From Allobosea psychrotolerans (lineage in GTDB: Bacteria > Pseudomonadota > Alphaproteobacteria > Rhizobiales > Beijerinckiaceae): 64,000 nucleotides of DNA. The DNA lies in the NCBI RefSeq assembly GCF_002917105.1, contig NZ_PQFZ01000026.1, positions 1 through 64,000 of the forward strand, read 5' to 3'. The position numbers and the translations under genes are program-made. A model generated the notes under the pieces. That model was not told the DNA's origin, ran no database searches, and worked only from the letters and a program-made list of their open reading frames with translations. Below, piece by piece: positions 33,928 through 41,841 of this stretch (its first letter is position 1; each line of letters begins with the position of its first letter).

Positions 33928-34905
33928 GTGGACAAGAGCGTCATCGCCGTCATCGTGCTCGCGACCCTCGCTGCCGGGGGCGTCGTCTATGCGCTGTTCT
34001 ATCCGCTGCTCAGCGGGCAGGCCCGGGCGGAAAAGCGCCGCAAGGAGTTCGCAAGCCCGGTCGCAGCGCGCGGCATCGACCGCGAGACGCAGATGCGGGC
34101 CAAGCGCGGTCAGGTGGCTCAAAGCCTCAAGGAGATCGAGAAGCGCGAGAGCTCACGCAACAAGCTTTCCCTCGAAACACGCCTGCAGCAAGGCGGGCTG
34201 AACTGGACGCGCAAGAAATATTACATCGTCAGTGCGGTCATGGCCGTGGTGACCGCGCTGGCCCTGCTGCTGGCGAGCGACAAGCCGCTCCTTGCGGTCA
34301 TCGGCCTGTTCGTCGGCGGGCTCGGCCTGCCCGCCTGGTACATCAAGCGCTGCAAGACGAAACGGTTGAAGAAATTCGGGACAGAATTCCCCAATGCGAT
34401 CGACGTCATCGTCCGTGGCATCAAGGCGGGTTTGCCGCTGAACGACTGCCTGCGGATCATCGCGCATGAAGCTGCCGAGCCTGTCGCTGGCGAGTTCAAG
34501 CAGATCATCGAGAGCCAGGCGCTGGGCCTGCCGCTGACGGAAGCCACGGCGAAGCTCTATGATCGCATGCCCTGCGCTGAAACGAACTTCTTCGGCATTG
34601 TGTTGGCGATTCAACAGAAGACCGGTGGCAACCTCGCCGAGACGCTCGGAAACCTCTCGCGCGTCATCCGTGAACGTCGCAAGATGCGCGACAAGATTCA
34701 GGCGGTCTCGATGGAGGCCAAGGCTTCTGCCGGCATCATCGGCTCATTGCCGCCTGTCGTCGCGATCCTGGTCTACCTGACCAGCCCGCGCTACATCGAA
34801 CTGCTCTGGCTCACACAGACCGGCAAGGTCGCAATGGTTGTCGGCGGCATCTGGATGCTGATCGGCTGCCTCGTGATGCGCAAGATGATCAACTTCAACA
34901 TTTGA
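33928..34905 (+). CDS. tadB: pilus assembly inner-membrane protein TadB
   Basis: 325-aa T2SSF-type platform protein. One N-terminal membrane helix (IAVIVLATLAAGGVVYALFYPLL), a pair near residues 97-140, then the GspF domain (TEFPNAIDVIVRGIKAGLPLNDCLRIIAHEA in pieces, GLPLTEATAKLYDRMP, IVLAIQQKTGGNLAETLGNLS) and a final helix pair. GTG start with GGAG about ten bases upstream; no competing ATG. It lies 28 bp after cpaF and ten before tadC. Confidence 0.94.
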   Translation: MDKSVIAVIVLATLAAGGVVYALFYPLLSGQARAEKRRKEFASPVAARGIDRETQMRAKRGQVAQSLKEIEKRESSRNKLSLETRLQQGGLNWTRKKYYIVSAVMAVVTALALLLASDKPLLAVIGLFVGGLGLPAWYIKRCKTKRLKKFGTEFPNAIDVIVRGIKAGLPLNDCLRIIAHEAAEPVAGEFKQIIESQALGLPLTEATAKLYDRMPCAETNFFGIVLAIQQKTGGNLAETLGNLSRVIRERRKMRDKIQAVSMEAKASAGIIGSLPPVVAILVYLTSPRYIELLWLTQTGKVAMVVGGIWMLIGCLVMRKMINFNI

Positions 34906-34915
34906 GGCGGCGCGG

Positions 34916-35893
34916 ATGATTGCTCTCATCGCAGACAAGCTCGCCGACGGACAATTTCTGTTGTCGATCATCGTCGCGGTCGCCGCCGCCGCAACCGTGT
35001 TGACGCTGGCGATCCCGCTGACGGAAGGCAACAGCCTGCAAAAGCGCATGAAGGGCGTTGCCAGCGAACGCGAGAAGATCCGCGCCCGCGAGCGCGACAG
35101 GCTCAACCGGCAGAAGGACAAGGTCACGCTTCGCCAGGAGCCGAAACAGTATATGCGCCGGATCGTCGACCAATTTAAGCTTGGCGACTGGCTTGGCACA
35201 GAGACGGCGAAGCAGCGGCTCTTGATGGCCGGCTATCGCGGCCCCCAGGCTGAAGTCGGCTTCCTGTTCTTCCGCCTGGTGGCGCCGATCGGGCTCTTCC
35301 TGTTCACGCTGTTCTACGTTTTCGCCCTGAACGATTTCGGCCAACCTTTCATGGTCAAGGTCGGGATTGCGATTGCCGCTGCCTATCTCGGCATCAAGGC
35401 GCCGGAAGTCTTTCTGTCCAACCAGATCGGCAAGCGCCAGGCTTCGATGAGGCTGGCCTTTCCCGACGCTCTCGATCTGCTGTTGATCTGCGTCGAGTCC
35501 GGTATGTCGATGGAGCACGCCTGTCGCAAGGTCGCCGGCGAGATCGGCACGCAGTCCGTACCGCTCGCTGAAGAGTTTGCGCTATGCACGGCCGAGCTCG
35601 CCTATCTGGCGGAGCGGCGGCAGGCCTATGAGAATCTGGCCCAACGGACGGGGCTTGAAAGCGTCAAATCGGTCTCGACCGCTCTGATCCAGGCCGAGCG
35701 CTACGGCACGCCGCTGGGTACCGCTCTGCGCACCCTGGCTCAAGAGAGCCGTGACCAGCGCATGATGATGGCGGAGAAGAAGGCGGCTTCGCTGCCGCCC
35801 ATGCTGACCGTGCCGATGATCCTGTTCTTCCTGCCGGTGCTGTTCGTCGTCATCCTGACGCCGGCGATGATCCAGGTCTTCAAATGGCAATGA
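34916..35893 (+). CDS. tadC: pilus assembly inner-membrane protein TadC
   Basis: 325-aa second platform protein of the Tad system. Helices near residues 10-32, 117-150 and 290-325 frame the GspF domain (MRLAFPDALDLLLICVESGMSMEHACRKVAGE in pieces, LAEEFALCTAELAYLAERRQAYENLAQRTG in pieces, and ALIQAERYGTPLGTALRTLAQESRDQRMM). It interacts with TadB and CpaF. It is the last gene of the contiguous run; the expected next gene, tadD, is displaced to 38977-39849 on the other strand. Confidence 0.94.
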   Translation: MIALIADKLADGQFLLSIIVAVAAAATVLTLAIPLTEGNSLQKRMKGVASEREKIRARERDRLNRQKDKVTLRQEPKQYMRRIVDQFKLGDWLGTETAKQRLLMAGYRGPQAEVGFLFFRLVAPIGLFLFTLFYVFALNDFGQPFMVKVGIAIAAAYLGIKAPEVFLSNQIGKRQASMRLAFPDALDLLLICVESGMSMEHACRKVAGEIGTQSVPLAEEFALCTAELAYLAERRQAYENLAQRTGLESVKSVSTALIQAERYGTPLGTALRTLAQESRDQRMMMAEKKAASLPPMLTVPMILFFLPVLFVVILTPAMIQVFKWQ

Positions 35894-35924
35894 GAAGGCT
35901 TTTGGGGCCGATCTGACTTAAGGC

Positions 35925-36221
35925 GAGACTGTCTCACTCACTATGAGACTATAGGGGCCGCAGTCTCACATGGATGAGATTTGAGATATATTCTGCGCAT
36001 ATGGCGAAAGATTACAGTTTCTTGCTTGTGTGTAACCGTAATTCTCGCGTTCTGAGGAACGGAATACGCGTTCGAATTGGCTTATTCTCTCTCAAAATAG
36101 ACAGCTGATGCAGTCTCATTGTGAGTTCGGCTGAACCGGTCCCAACGCGACGACCGCTTCTTCTTTGCGGGCGAAGCATGTTCGGCACGCGCCTTTTCGA
36201 CCGCCCACAGCGTTTATGAGA
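35925..36221. repeat. cluster of TGAGAC/GTCTCA hexamers
   Basis: GAGAC-T-GTCTC (35925-35935) is a palindrome. TGAGACT (35944-35950) and AGTCTCA (35962-35968) form a second inverted pair with an 11-base gap. AGTCTCA recurs at 36112-36118 and ATGAGAC at 36215-36221. A given hexamer would be expected well under once in 300 bp of this composition. It could be an operator array, a phage or element remnant, or chance in a low-complexity stretch. Confidence 0.5.
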
Positions 36222-36277
36222 CGGAATTGGTAGCCGCGGAGGCATTCTGGAACACTGGATCAGCAACAAGCGTACCA

Positions 36278-36380
36278 AGAGCATCTCCGCGTTTCTCCGA
36301 ATCGCGGAAATGCTCTAACTCCTTATTTTATCGCATTTTCTTCACGCGAACCGGTGCCCACTTCGCTCGAAAATGCTCTG
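36278..36380. repeat. palindromic intergenic repeat, copy 3 (long form)
   Basis: Read on the minus strand this begins AGAGCATTTTCGAGCGAAGTGGGCACCGGTTCGCGTGAAG (in two halves) and ends in a hairpin. AGAGCAT (36278-36284) pairs with ATGCTCT (36310-36316), with further pairing TCCGCG/CGCGGA inside. This long form, with AGAGCAT at both ends, matches a repeat I recognise as widespread in Hyphomicrobiales intergenic regions. It lies just downstream of the phospholipase D-like gene end (36403) and may act as its transcription end. Confidence 0.7.
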
Positions 36381-36402
36381 GAATTGAAGGCGCGAGGACC
36401 GC

Positions 36403-37953
36403 TCAAAGCTGGGATTCGAGGGGCAAAATTCGAATGACGCTCGCAGCAAACCGACGCCACAGGCTGGCAGAGGGCTCGCGAACCCCGGGGCCACCTCCGA
36501 TTTTAGCATGGTCGCTCCAGGTAACCCGATCGTCGATAAGGCTGACGCGGAAGGCGGATGCGGATGTCGTTTGTTGGCGAACAACGGAATTTACCTGCTC
36601 AACCAGCGTCCGATCCGAAAACAAGACACCCATTTCGGTGTTCAGCGAGGCCGACCGTGGGTCGAAGTTGAAGGATCCGATAAAGCCTGAGCGCCTGTCT
36701 ACGGTAAATGCCTTGGTGTGGAGGCTCGCCCCCTTCGATCCGAAGAGAGAGGCTCTCTGCGCGGGCATGTCCGGCCGCAGCTCGAAGAGCTCCACACCGC
36801 TCCGCAGCAACGGTTTCCGATAGGACGCATAGGCTCCATGCGCGGCCACCACATCCGTTGCAGCAAGCGAATTCGTCAGCACCGACACGGCCACGCCACC
36901 TTTCGACAGCTGCCGCAGCGCGGCCACGCCCCTGTTCCCTGGAATGAAATACGGGGACACGATCCTCAGCTCGTCGCGCGCCGCCGCGATGGCTTTATAG
37001 ATCCGATCGGCGAGCCAGCCCTTCTGGCCGACTGCCCATGCCTTTTCGGCTGGGTCGGATATGATCTCGACTTCAGTCGTCCAGCATAATTGGCCGGCTG
37101 CGCAGAGGACGCCGTCGCAACCATCGAGCTTGGCCAAGTGTTGGAGATAAGGTTCGGCGTCCATCGCGCTCGTGCGGTTCTTCGGACGATTCGACGTATG
37201 AAGCCTGCGCGATATGGGGCGGCTCAGCGCGCCGATCGGAACAGCGACTGCACTGTTCCAGAAATCGTCAAAAATGTCCTGAACGCTGCGCAGGCTTTTG
37301 CCGACAAACAGCAAATCCATATCGTGAAAATTCGTTGTCTTCGCCGCGCCGAAATACGCATCGCCGATATTCCTGCCGCCGACGATGGCCAAACGCCCAT
37401 CAGCGATCCACGACTTGTTGTGCATACGCCGGGTCGTCCTAAAGACGCGCAGGGCCAGTTCCAGGCCACGCCGCAACCCGTTCGAGCGATTCCGGCTGGG
37501 GTTGAATAACCGAACCTCGATGTGGGGGTGGCTGTCGAGGGCGAGGTAGCTCGAATCGTTTCCGCGGGTATTGATGTCGTCGATCAGCATGCGGACGCGC
37601 ACGCCTCGGTCGGCTGCTGCGAGAACCTCCCTCGCGAGCAGGTTTCCGGTCAGATCCTCGCACCAGTAGTAATATTGCAGGTCAAGACTACGCCCGGCGT
37701 TGCGCGCAGCGAGGACACGCATCTCAAAAGCATGGAGATTGTCTGACAGAAGCACCAAGCCCGTTGCGCCGTCGTGATTTCGGAGGAGCGGGGCGAGCTC
37801 ACGATCCAACGGTGTCGCATCGTCACGAACAGGGAGAGCCGAAGAGGGCTCGCCCTTTGCCCGCCTGGCAAAACGCCCGTACGAATAGAACGCCGCCGTC
37901 GTCGCGAGCGCGATGATCACTAAGCAACTGGCCAGGATTTCGAAAAGTGGCAT
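36403..37953 (-). CDS. phospholipase D-like / cardiolipin synthase-like protein
   Basis: 516-aa membrane-anchored PLD-superfamily enzyme. An N-terminal helix (FEILASCLVIIALATTAAFYS) precedes two HKD motifs: H178-K180-D185 in RMHNKSWIADGRLAIVGGRN and H412-K414-D419 in LHTKAFTVDRRSGFIGSFN. The gap between motifs and overall length fit ClsC-type cardiolipin synthases. A nuclease or phospholipase role cannot be excluded. MPLFEILASC is taken as start; the longer frame adds 48 residues overlapping the promoter region. It is divergent from an EEP-family gene, recalling the E. coli ybhP-clsB pairing. Third-position GC is lower than in neighbouring tad genes. Confidence 0.85.
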   Translation of the reverse strand: MPLFEILASCLVIIALATTAAFYSYGRFARRAKGEPSSALPVRDDATPLDRELAPLLRNHDGATGLVLLSDNLHAFEMRVLAARNAGRSLDLQYYYWCEDLTGNLLAREVLAAADRGVRVRMLIDDINTRGNDSSYLALDSHPHIEVRLFNPSRNRSNGLRRGLELALRVFRTTRRMHNKSWIADGRLAIVGGRNIGDAYFGAAKTTNFHDMDLLFVGKSLRSVQDIFDDFWNSAVAVPIGALSRPISRRLHTSNRPKNRTSAMDAEPYLQHLAKLDGCDGVLCAAGQLCWTTEVEIISDPAEKAWAVGQKGWLADRIYKAIAAARDELRIVSPYFIPGNRGVAALRQLSKGGVAVSVLTNSLAATDVVAAHGAYASYRKPLLRSGVELFELRPDMPAQRASLFGSKGASLHTKAFTVDRRSGFIGSFNFDPRSASLNTEMGVLFSDRTLVEQVNSVVRQQTTSASAFRVSLIDDRVTWSDHAKIGGGPGVREPSASLWRRFAASVIRILPLESQL

Positions 37954-38076
37954 GTGTGCGACCGTTGAAACTTGTCGTGAAGATAACCCGGCTCGATCAC
38001 ATTCGTTCGCTCGTCGCTGAACTCTCGCCTCGCTTCGGCATTGATCAGTTGCAGACCGCCTTCGGGGACAACCTTG

Positions 38077-38916
38077 ATGCACGAAACCGATCTTCACGAA
38101 CCCCGTCGGACCAGGCGCTTGCCGGCGCTGCGCATCTCGAGCTGGAGCCGGGACCGGGCGGGGGCAGGTTCCCGGTCAGAATCACACCATTCCACTGGCG
38201 AGCTGACGATAGCCTCGTACAACATTCATAAGGCTGTCGGGCGGGATCACCGTTTTGCTCCCGACCGCATCGTGGAGGTTCTCAAACAGATCGACGCCGA
38301 TATTGTCGCGCTGCAGGAGGCCGATCAGCGCTTTGGTGCACGGGCGGGGTTGCTTGATCTGGGACTTCTGCACCGCAAGACGGGATTACGACCGGTTGTG
38401 ATCGAAACGCGCTGGCAAGGTCATGGATGGCACGGGAATGTCGTGCTGTTTCGCGACGGACACGTCACGGCTACCCGACAAATCGTATTGCCCGGCGTAG
38501 AACCGCGTGGCGCTCTGATCATAGACCTGTCGATGAGGGGCGCTGACGTTCGCATTGTCGCGGCCCATCTTGGCCTCCTTCGACGCTCGCGCTCGAAACA
38601 GGTCGAAGCGCTCGTGAATGCTTCAAAGCCAACCGACGGCAGGCCGGTTTTTCTAATGGGCGACCTGAATGAATGGCGCCTGGGCAAAAAATCGACACTG
38701 CATGGACTCGCGCCGAAATTTGGCCCGCTCCATGCTGCAATACCGAGTTTTCCCGCCCGGTTTCCGCTCTGGGCGCTCGATAGGATCGTTGGCTATCCTG
38801 CCGAAACAATTGCACGGGTCGAGCTTCATGACACGCCCCTTGCTCGCATTGCGTCCGATCATTTGCCGATCAAGGCCATTGTCACACCATCCGTAGGTGC
38901 CCGCCAGGCGCATTGA
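38077..38916 (+). CDS. endonuclease/exonuclease/phosphatase (EEP) family protein
   Basis: 279-aa Mg-dependent hydrolase of the DNase I/exonuclease III/sphingomyelinase fold. Active-site positions: N in IASYNIHKAVG, E in DIVALQEADQRFG, H in VAAHLGLLRRSRS, D and N in LMGDLNEW, and the final pair SDH in RIASDHLPIKA. It resembles E. coli YbhP, encoded beside clsB, so a phospholipid-linked role is plausible. The first 40 residues are basic, with no signal peptide. MHETDLHEPRR is chosen as start; the true start could be nearer the GELTIASYN strand. Confidence 0.85.
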   Translation: MHETDLHEPRRTRRLPALRISSWSRDRAGAGSRSESHHSTGELTIASYNIHKAVGRDHRFAPDRIVEVLKQIDADIVALQEADQRFGARAGLLDLGLLHRKTGLRPVVIETRWQGHGWHGNVVLFRDGHVTATRQIVLPGVEPRGALIIDLSMRGADVRIVAAHLGLLRRSRSKQVEALVNASKPTDGRPVFLMGDLNEWRLGKKSTLHGLAPKFGPLHAAIPSFPARFPLWALDRIVGYPAETIARVELHDTPLARIASDHLPIKAIVTPSVGARQAH

Positions 38917-38976
38917 CGGCAGCCGCAGTCAATTATTCGACGTGGCCACCTGGGTCGTCTTTCCCGCAGCTCGGCG

Positions 38977-39849
38977 TCAGACCTTGGGTGTTTCGCCCGC
39001 TGGCGTTTCCGGCTTGCGGGCGCTTGTCTTGCCCTTGCTGCTGCCGGCCCGCAGGACGTCCCAGCTATTCGTCTGACTGACGCTGCGCTTGAGATAGGCG
39101 ATCGTGGCCGCGGCTTCCGTGGGGCTCTGGTCCTGCCGGGCCAGCGTCTCGGCTTCGCCGAAGCGGCCCTGCAGGCCGAGCACGAGGACGAGGTTTTGCC
39201 GCACGCGCGCATCGCTGCGGTTGGAGGCGGCTGCCTCGCGCAGGACCCGTTCGGCCTCGGGCAAATGTTTCGAGAGCGCCAAGGAGAGGCCGAGATTGGA
39301 CATCACGGTCGGCTCGCCCGGCGCGAGCTTGAGCGCCGCCTGGTAGAGCTGCTGCGCGCGTTCGGGCTCGCCGAGCTGATCAGCCACAGTGCCCTGCGCC
39401 GAGAGGATGCGCCAATCCGGCCGTTCCGGCGAATGGGCGCGGGAAAGCACTTCGTCCGCTTCTTTCAGCCGGCCATTATCGGCGAGGGAACGGCCATAGG
39501 CCCCCAGCATTTCGAGATCGTTGGTATGAGCCAGGACAGCGCTCTGCAGCACCGCCAGCGCCTGGGCGTTCTGGTCGAGCGCGCGCAAGGCGCGGGCATA
39601 GTAGAAGGCGGCGTCGCGCTCCTTGGGGTTGGCGTCGTAGCGCTTGCCCCAACGCTGGCTCTCCGCCTGCCAATCGGCCGGGCTGCGCGGCTGGGCGTCG
39701 CTGCGGCCGATCGAGCCCGTGATATCGCCCAGGCCACCGCGGCTCTGGCAGCCGGCAATGGCAAATGCAGCGAGGCAGACGGCAGCCAGAAGGCCGGCGC
39801 GGACAAGCTTGCGAGAGGCCATCAGGGGCGCAGGAAGGCTGGCGGACAT
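38977..39849 (-). CDS. tadD: TPR lipoprotein TadD-like
   Basis: 290-aa TPR protein that completes the tad set. The lipobox is FAIAGC (C34 from this start). GGLGDITGSIGRSDAQPRS (in pieces) follows, then about four TPRs from residues 75-210 (RDAAFYYARALRALDQNAQALAVLQ in pieces, YGRSLADNGRLKEADEVLSRA, NLGLSLALSKHLPEAERVLREA). TadD is an outer-membrane lipoprotein thought to assist secretin assembly. An ATG nine codons later (MASRKLVRAG) is an equally good start. In most tad loci it follows tadC directly; here it is inverted and 3 kb away. Confidence 0.85.
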   Translation of the reverse strand: MSASLPAPLMASRKLVRAGLLAAVCLAAFAIAGCQSRGGLGDITGSIGRSDAQPRSPADWQAESQRWGKRYDANPKERDAAFYYARALRALDQNAQALAVLQSAVLAHTNDLEMLGAYGRSLADNGRLKEADEVLSRAHSPERPDWRILSAQGTVADQLGEPERAQQLYQAALKLAPGEPTVMSNLGLSLALSKHLPEAERVLREAAASNRSDARVRQNLVLVLGLQGRFGEAETLARQDQSPTEAAATIAYLKRSVSQTNSWDVLRAGSSKGKTSARKPETPAGETPKV

Positions 39850-39918
39850 GGCGGGATCGCCTCGCAACGATGGAAAATCTGGTCCCGCCGGTGATAAAGC
39901 GTTAACCCTAATGCATTC

Positions 39919-39926
39919 TTAACCAT
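39919..39926 (+). promoter_or_regulatory. possible CtrA-type half site at pepA/tadD gap
   Basis: A third TTAACCAT occurs here, 70 bp upstream of tadD (minus strand), with TTAACC also at 39902-39907. It overlaps the start codon of the aminopeptidase gene (ATG at 39925), so it may simply be coding-start context. Low confidence. Confidence 0.3.
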
Positions 39927-41361
39927 GGCCTCGCGGCCGGTTCCCAACCCCGTTTCCGATCAGGTGTCGATCTCCGTGCACAGCCTTCTCGTTTCCGCCT
40001 CGCCTTCGGCCATTCCGGTTCATGTCGTCTCGAAAGCCGGGTTACCCAGGCTGCTCGAAGCCTTGGCGCCGGAAGGCCGGCGCTTTGCGCAGGCTCAAGG
40101 CTTCGCCGCCCGGCCGGGCCAGCATCTTGCCTTGCCGGATGCTTCAGGCGCGGTTGCGGCCGTCCTGCTCGGCGTCGAGCCGCCCGAAGCGCGTCGCCGC
40201 GATCCTTTCGCGCCCGGCCGGCTCGCGGCGATCTTGCCAACTGGCGACTATGTGCTGTCGGGCGAGATCGGCGATGCCGGCCTGGCTGCGTTGGCTTGGC
40301 TGCTGCAGGGTTACCGCTTCGACCGCTACCGCAATCCCGCTTCCCCCACGGCCCGCCTCGTGCTGCCCGACGGCGTCGATGGCGAGGAGCTGAGCGCGGT
40401 GGCGACGTCAGCCATGCTCGCGCGTGATCTCGTCAATACGCCGGCCAATGACATGGGCCCGGCCGAGATCGAGGCGGCGATTCGCGCGCTCGGCGAGGAA
40501 TGCGGCGCCACCGTCACCAGCATCGTCGGCGACGATCTGCTGGCCAGGAATTTCCCGATGATCCATGCGGTCGGCCGCGCATCGGTGCGCGCGCCGCGTC
40601 TGATTGATCTGGTCTGGGGCGATCCGAGTCGGCCCAAGGTCACGCTTGTGGGCAAGGGGGTCGCCTTCGACACTGGCGGCCTCGATCTCAAGCCGTCGGC
40701 GGGCATGCTGCTGATGAAGAAGGATATGGGCGGGGCTGCCGCGGCGATCGCCGCTGCGCGCATGATCATGCTGGCGAAGCTTCCGGTCCGCCTGCGCCTG
40801 CTGGTGCCGGCGGTGGAGAATGCGGTGTCAGGCTCAGCCTTCCGGCCGGGCGACGTGCTGCAAAGCCGCAAGGGCATCACGGTCGAGATCGGCAATACCG
40901 ATGCGGAAGGTCGGCTCATCCTCGCCGATGCGCTGGCGCTCGCCGACGAGGAAGCGCCGGAGCTGCTGATCGACTACGCCACGCTGACGGGTGCGGCCCG
41001 CGTCGCGCTTGGGCCGGAATTGCCGCCCTTCTATACGCATGACGAGGGGTTAGCCGCCGAGATCGCCCGCCTCGGCAATGCGGTGAACGACCCGGTTTGG
41101 CGGCTGCCGCTCTGGCCGCCCTATGACGGGTTGCTCGATTCCAAGATCGCCGACGTCAATCATGTCTCGGGCGGCAGCTTCGCCGGCTCGGTCACGGCGG
41201 CCCTGTTCCTGAACCGCTTCGTCGAGAAGACTGCGTCCTACGCTCATTTCGATATCTATGGCTGGACGCCCTCGGCCAGGCCCGGCCGGCCGGAGGGGGG
41301 CGAGTGCCAGGCCGCCCGCCTGACCTATGCGCTGCTGAAGCAGCTTCACCCCATCGGTTAA
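39925..41361 (+). CDS. M17 leucyl aminopeptidase family protein
   Basis: 478-aa cytosolic di-metal aminopeptidase. The C-terminal catalytic domain shows VGKGVAFDTGGLDLKP with MKKDMGGAA (about residues 240-270) and NTDAEGRLILADAL (about 322-335), which hold the two-metal ligands and the catalytic Lys/Arg. The N-terminal domain is divergent. It may act on peptides released from protein or cell-wall turnover. Just downstream on the same strand lie a small MarR regulator and an NlpC/P60 endopeptidase, a set I take as conserved. Start ATG at 39925; a later ATG would cut the N-domain. Confidence 0.92.
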   Translation: MASRPVPNPVSDQVSISVHSLLVSASPSAIPVHVVSKAGLPRLLEALAPEGRRFAQAQGFAARPGQHLALPDASGAVAAVLLGVEPPEARRRDPFAPGRLAAILPTGDYVLSGEIGDAGLAALAWLLQGYRFDRYRNPASPTARLVLPDGVDGEELSAVATSAMLARDLVNTPANDMGPAEIEAAIRALGEECGATVTSIVGDDLLARNFPMIHAVGRASVRAPRLIDLVWGDPSRPKVTLVGKGVAFDTGGLDLKPSAGMLLMKKDMGGAAAAIAAARMIMLAKLPVRLRLLVPAVENAVSGSAFRPGDVLQSRKGITVEIGNTDAEGRLILADALALADEEAPELLIDYATLTGAARVALGPELPPFYTHDEGLAAEIARLGNAVNDPVWRLPLWPPYDGLLDSKIADVNHVSGGSFAGSVTAALFLNRFVEKTASYAHFDIYGWTPSARPGRPEGGECQAARLTYALLKQLHPIG

Positions 41362-41441
41362 GCCTCTTGCGCGACAGCGATTGCGCCCGGGCCGAAGGCG
41401 CATAATGATACGGGTCCGTAACGATCGGGATCCGCGCATTC

Positions 41442-41795
41442 ATGCCCTTGGAGATCAGGCCCTCGCAGGCGCTCAGACTGTGGCGGCAGGTGCATCTCGA
41501 TCTGGTGCGCGACGGGCAGGCCGATCTTTCGGCCCGCCAGACCGCGATCCTACTGACGATCTATCTCGAATTGCCGCCCCATACCGTGCGCGGGCTCGCC
41601 GCGCAGCTCGGCGTCACCAAGCCGGTGATCACGCGCGCGCTCGACACGATGGGCAAGCTCGGCCTCGTCAGCCGGCGACGGGACGAATTCGACCGCCGCA
41701 ATGTCATCATCCAGCGCACCGTGGCGGGCGCGCTCGCAGTCGAGAAATTGGCTGATCTGGTGACGGAGCGCGCAAGGGAACTTGGCGGTGGCTGA
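41442..41795 (+). CDS. small MarR/winged-helix regulator
   Basis: 117-aa winged-helix protein: LSARQTAILLTIYLELPPHTVRGLAAQLGVTKPVITRALDTMGKLGLVSRRRDEFDRRNVIIQ read in consecutive pieces covers the MarR HTH and wing (DRR after the recognition helix). It lacks the long N- and C-terminal dimer helices of full MarR proteins (typically 140-160 aa), so it is a short form. It lies 80 bp after the aminopeptidase and 46 bp before the NlpC/P60 gene. Target and ligand unknown. Confidence 0.82.
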   Translation: MPLEIRPSQALRLWRQVHLDLVRDGQADLSARQTAILLTIYLELPPHTVRGLAAQLGVTKPVITRALDTMGKLGLVSRRRDEFDRRNVIIQRTVAGALAVEKLADLVTERARELGGG

Positions 41796-41841
41796 AACCG
41801 GCAGTCTTCGCGTGTTAACCGGTCGCGACTAGATTGCAGCC

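Larger units (their letters stand above)
35894..36402. other. AT-richer intergenic region with repeats
   Basis: 509 bp between tadC and the phospholipase D-like gene, clearly lower in GC than the flanking tad genes. No ORF with the local coding bias is present. The first 330 bp hold a cluster of TGAGAC/GTCTCA hexamers, and 36278-36380 holds a long palindromic repeat; both are annotated separately. Confidence 0.5.

Noticed and set aside
36012..36284. A 90-codon minus-strand frame in the gap after tadC
   Set aside because: Arg-rich, no coding bias, overlaps repeat sequence; no homology recognised.
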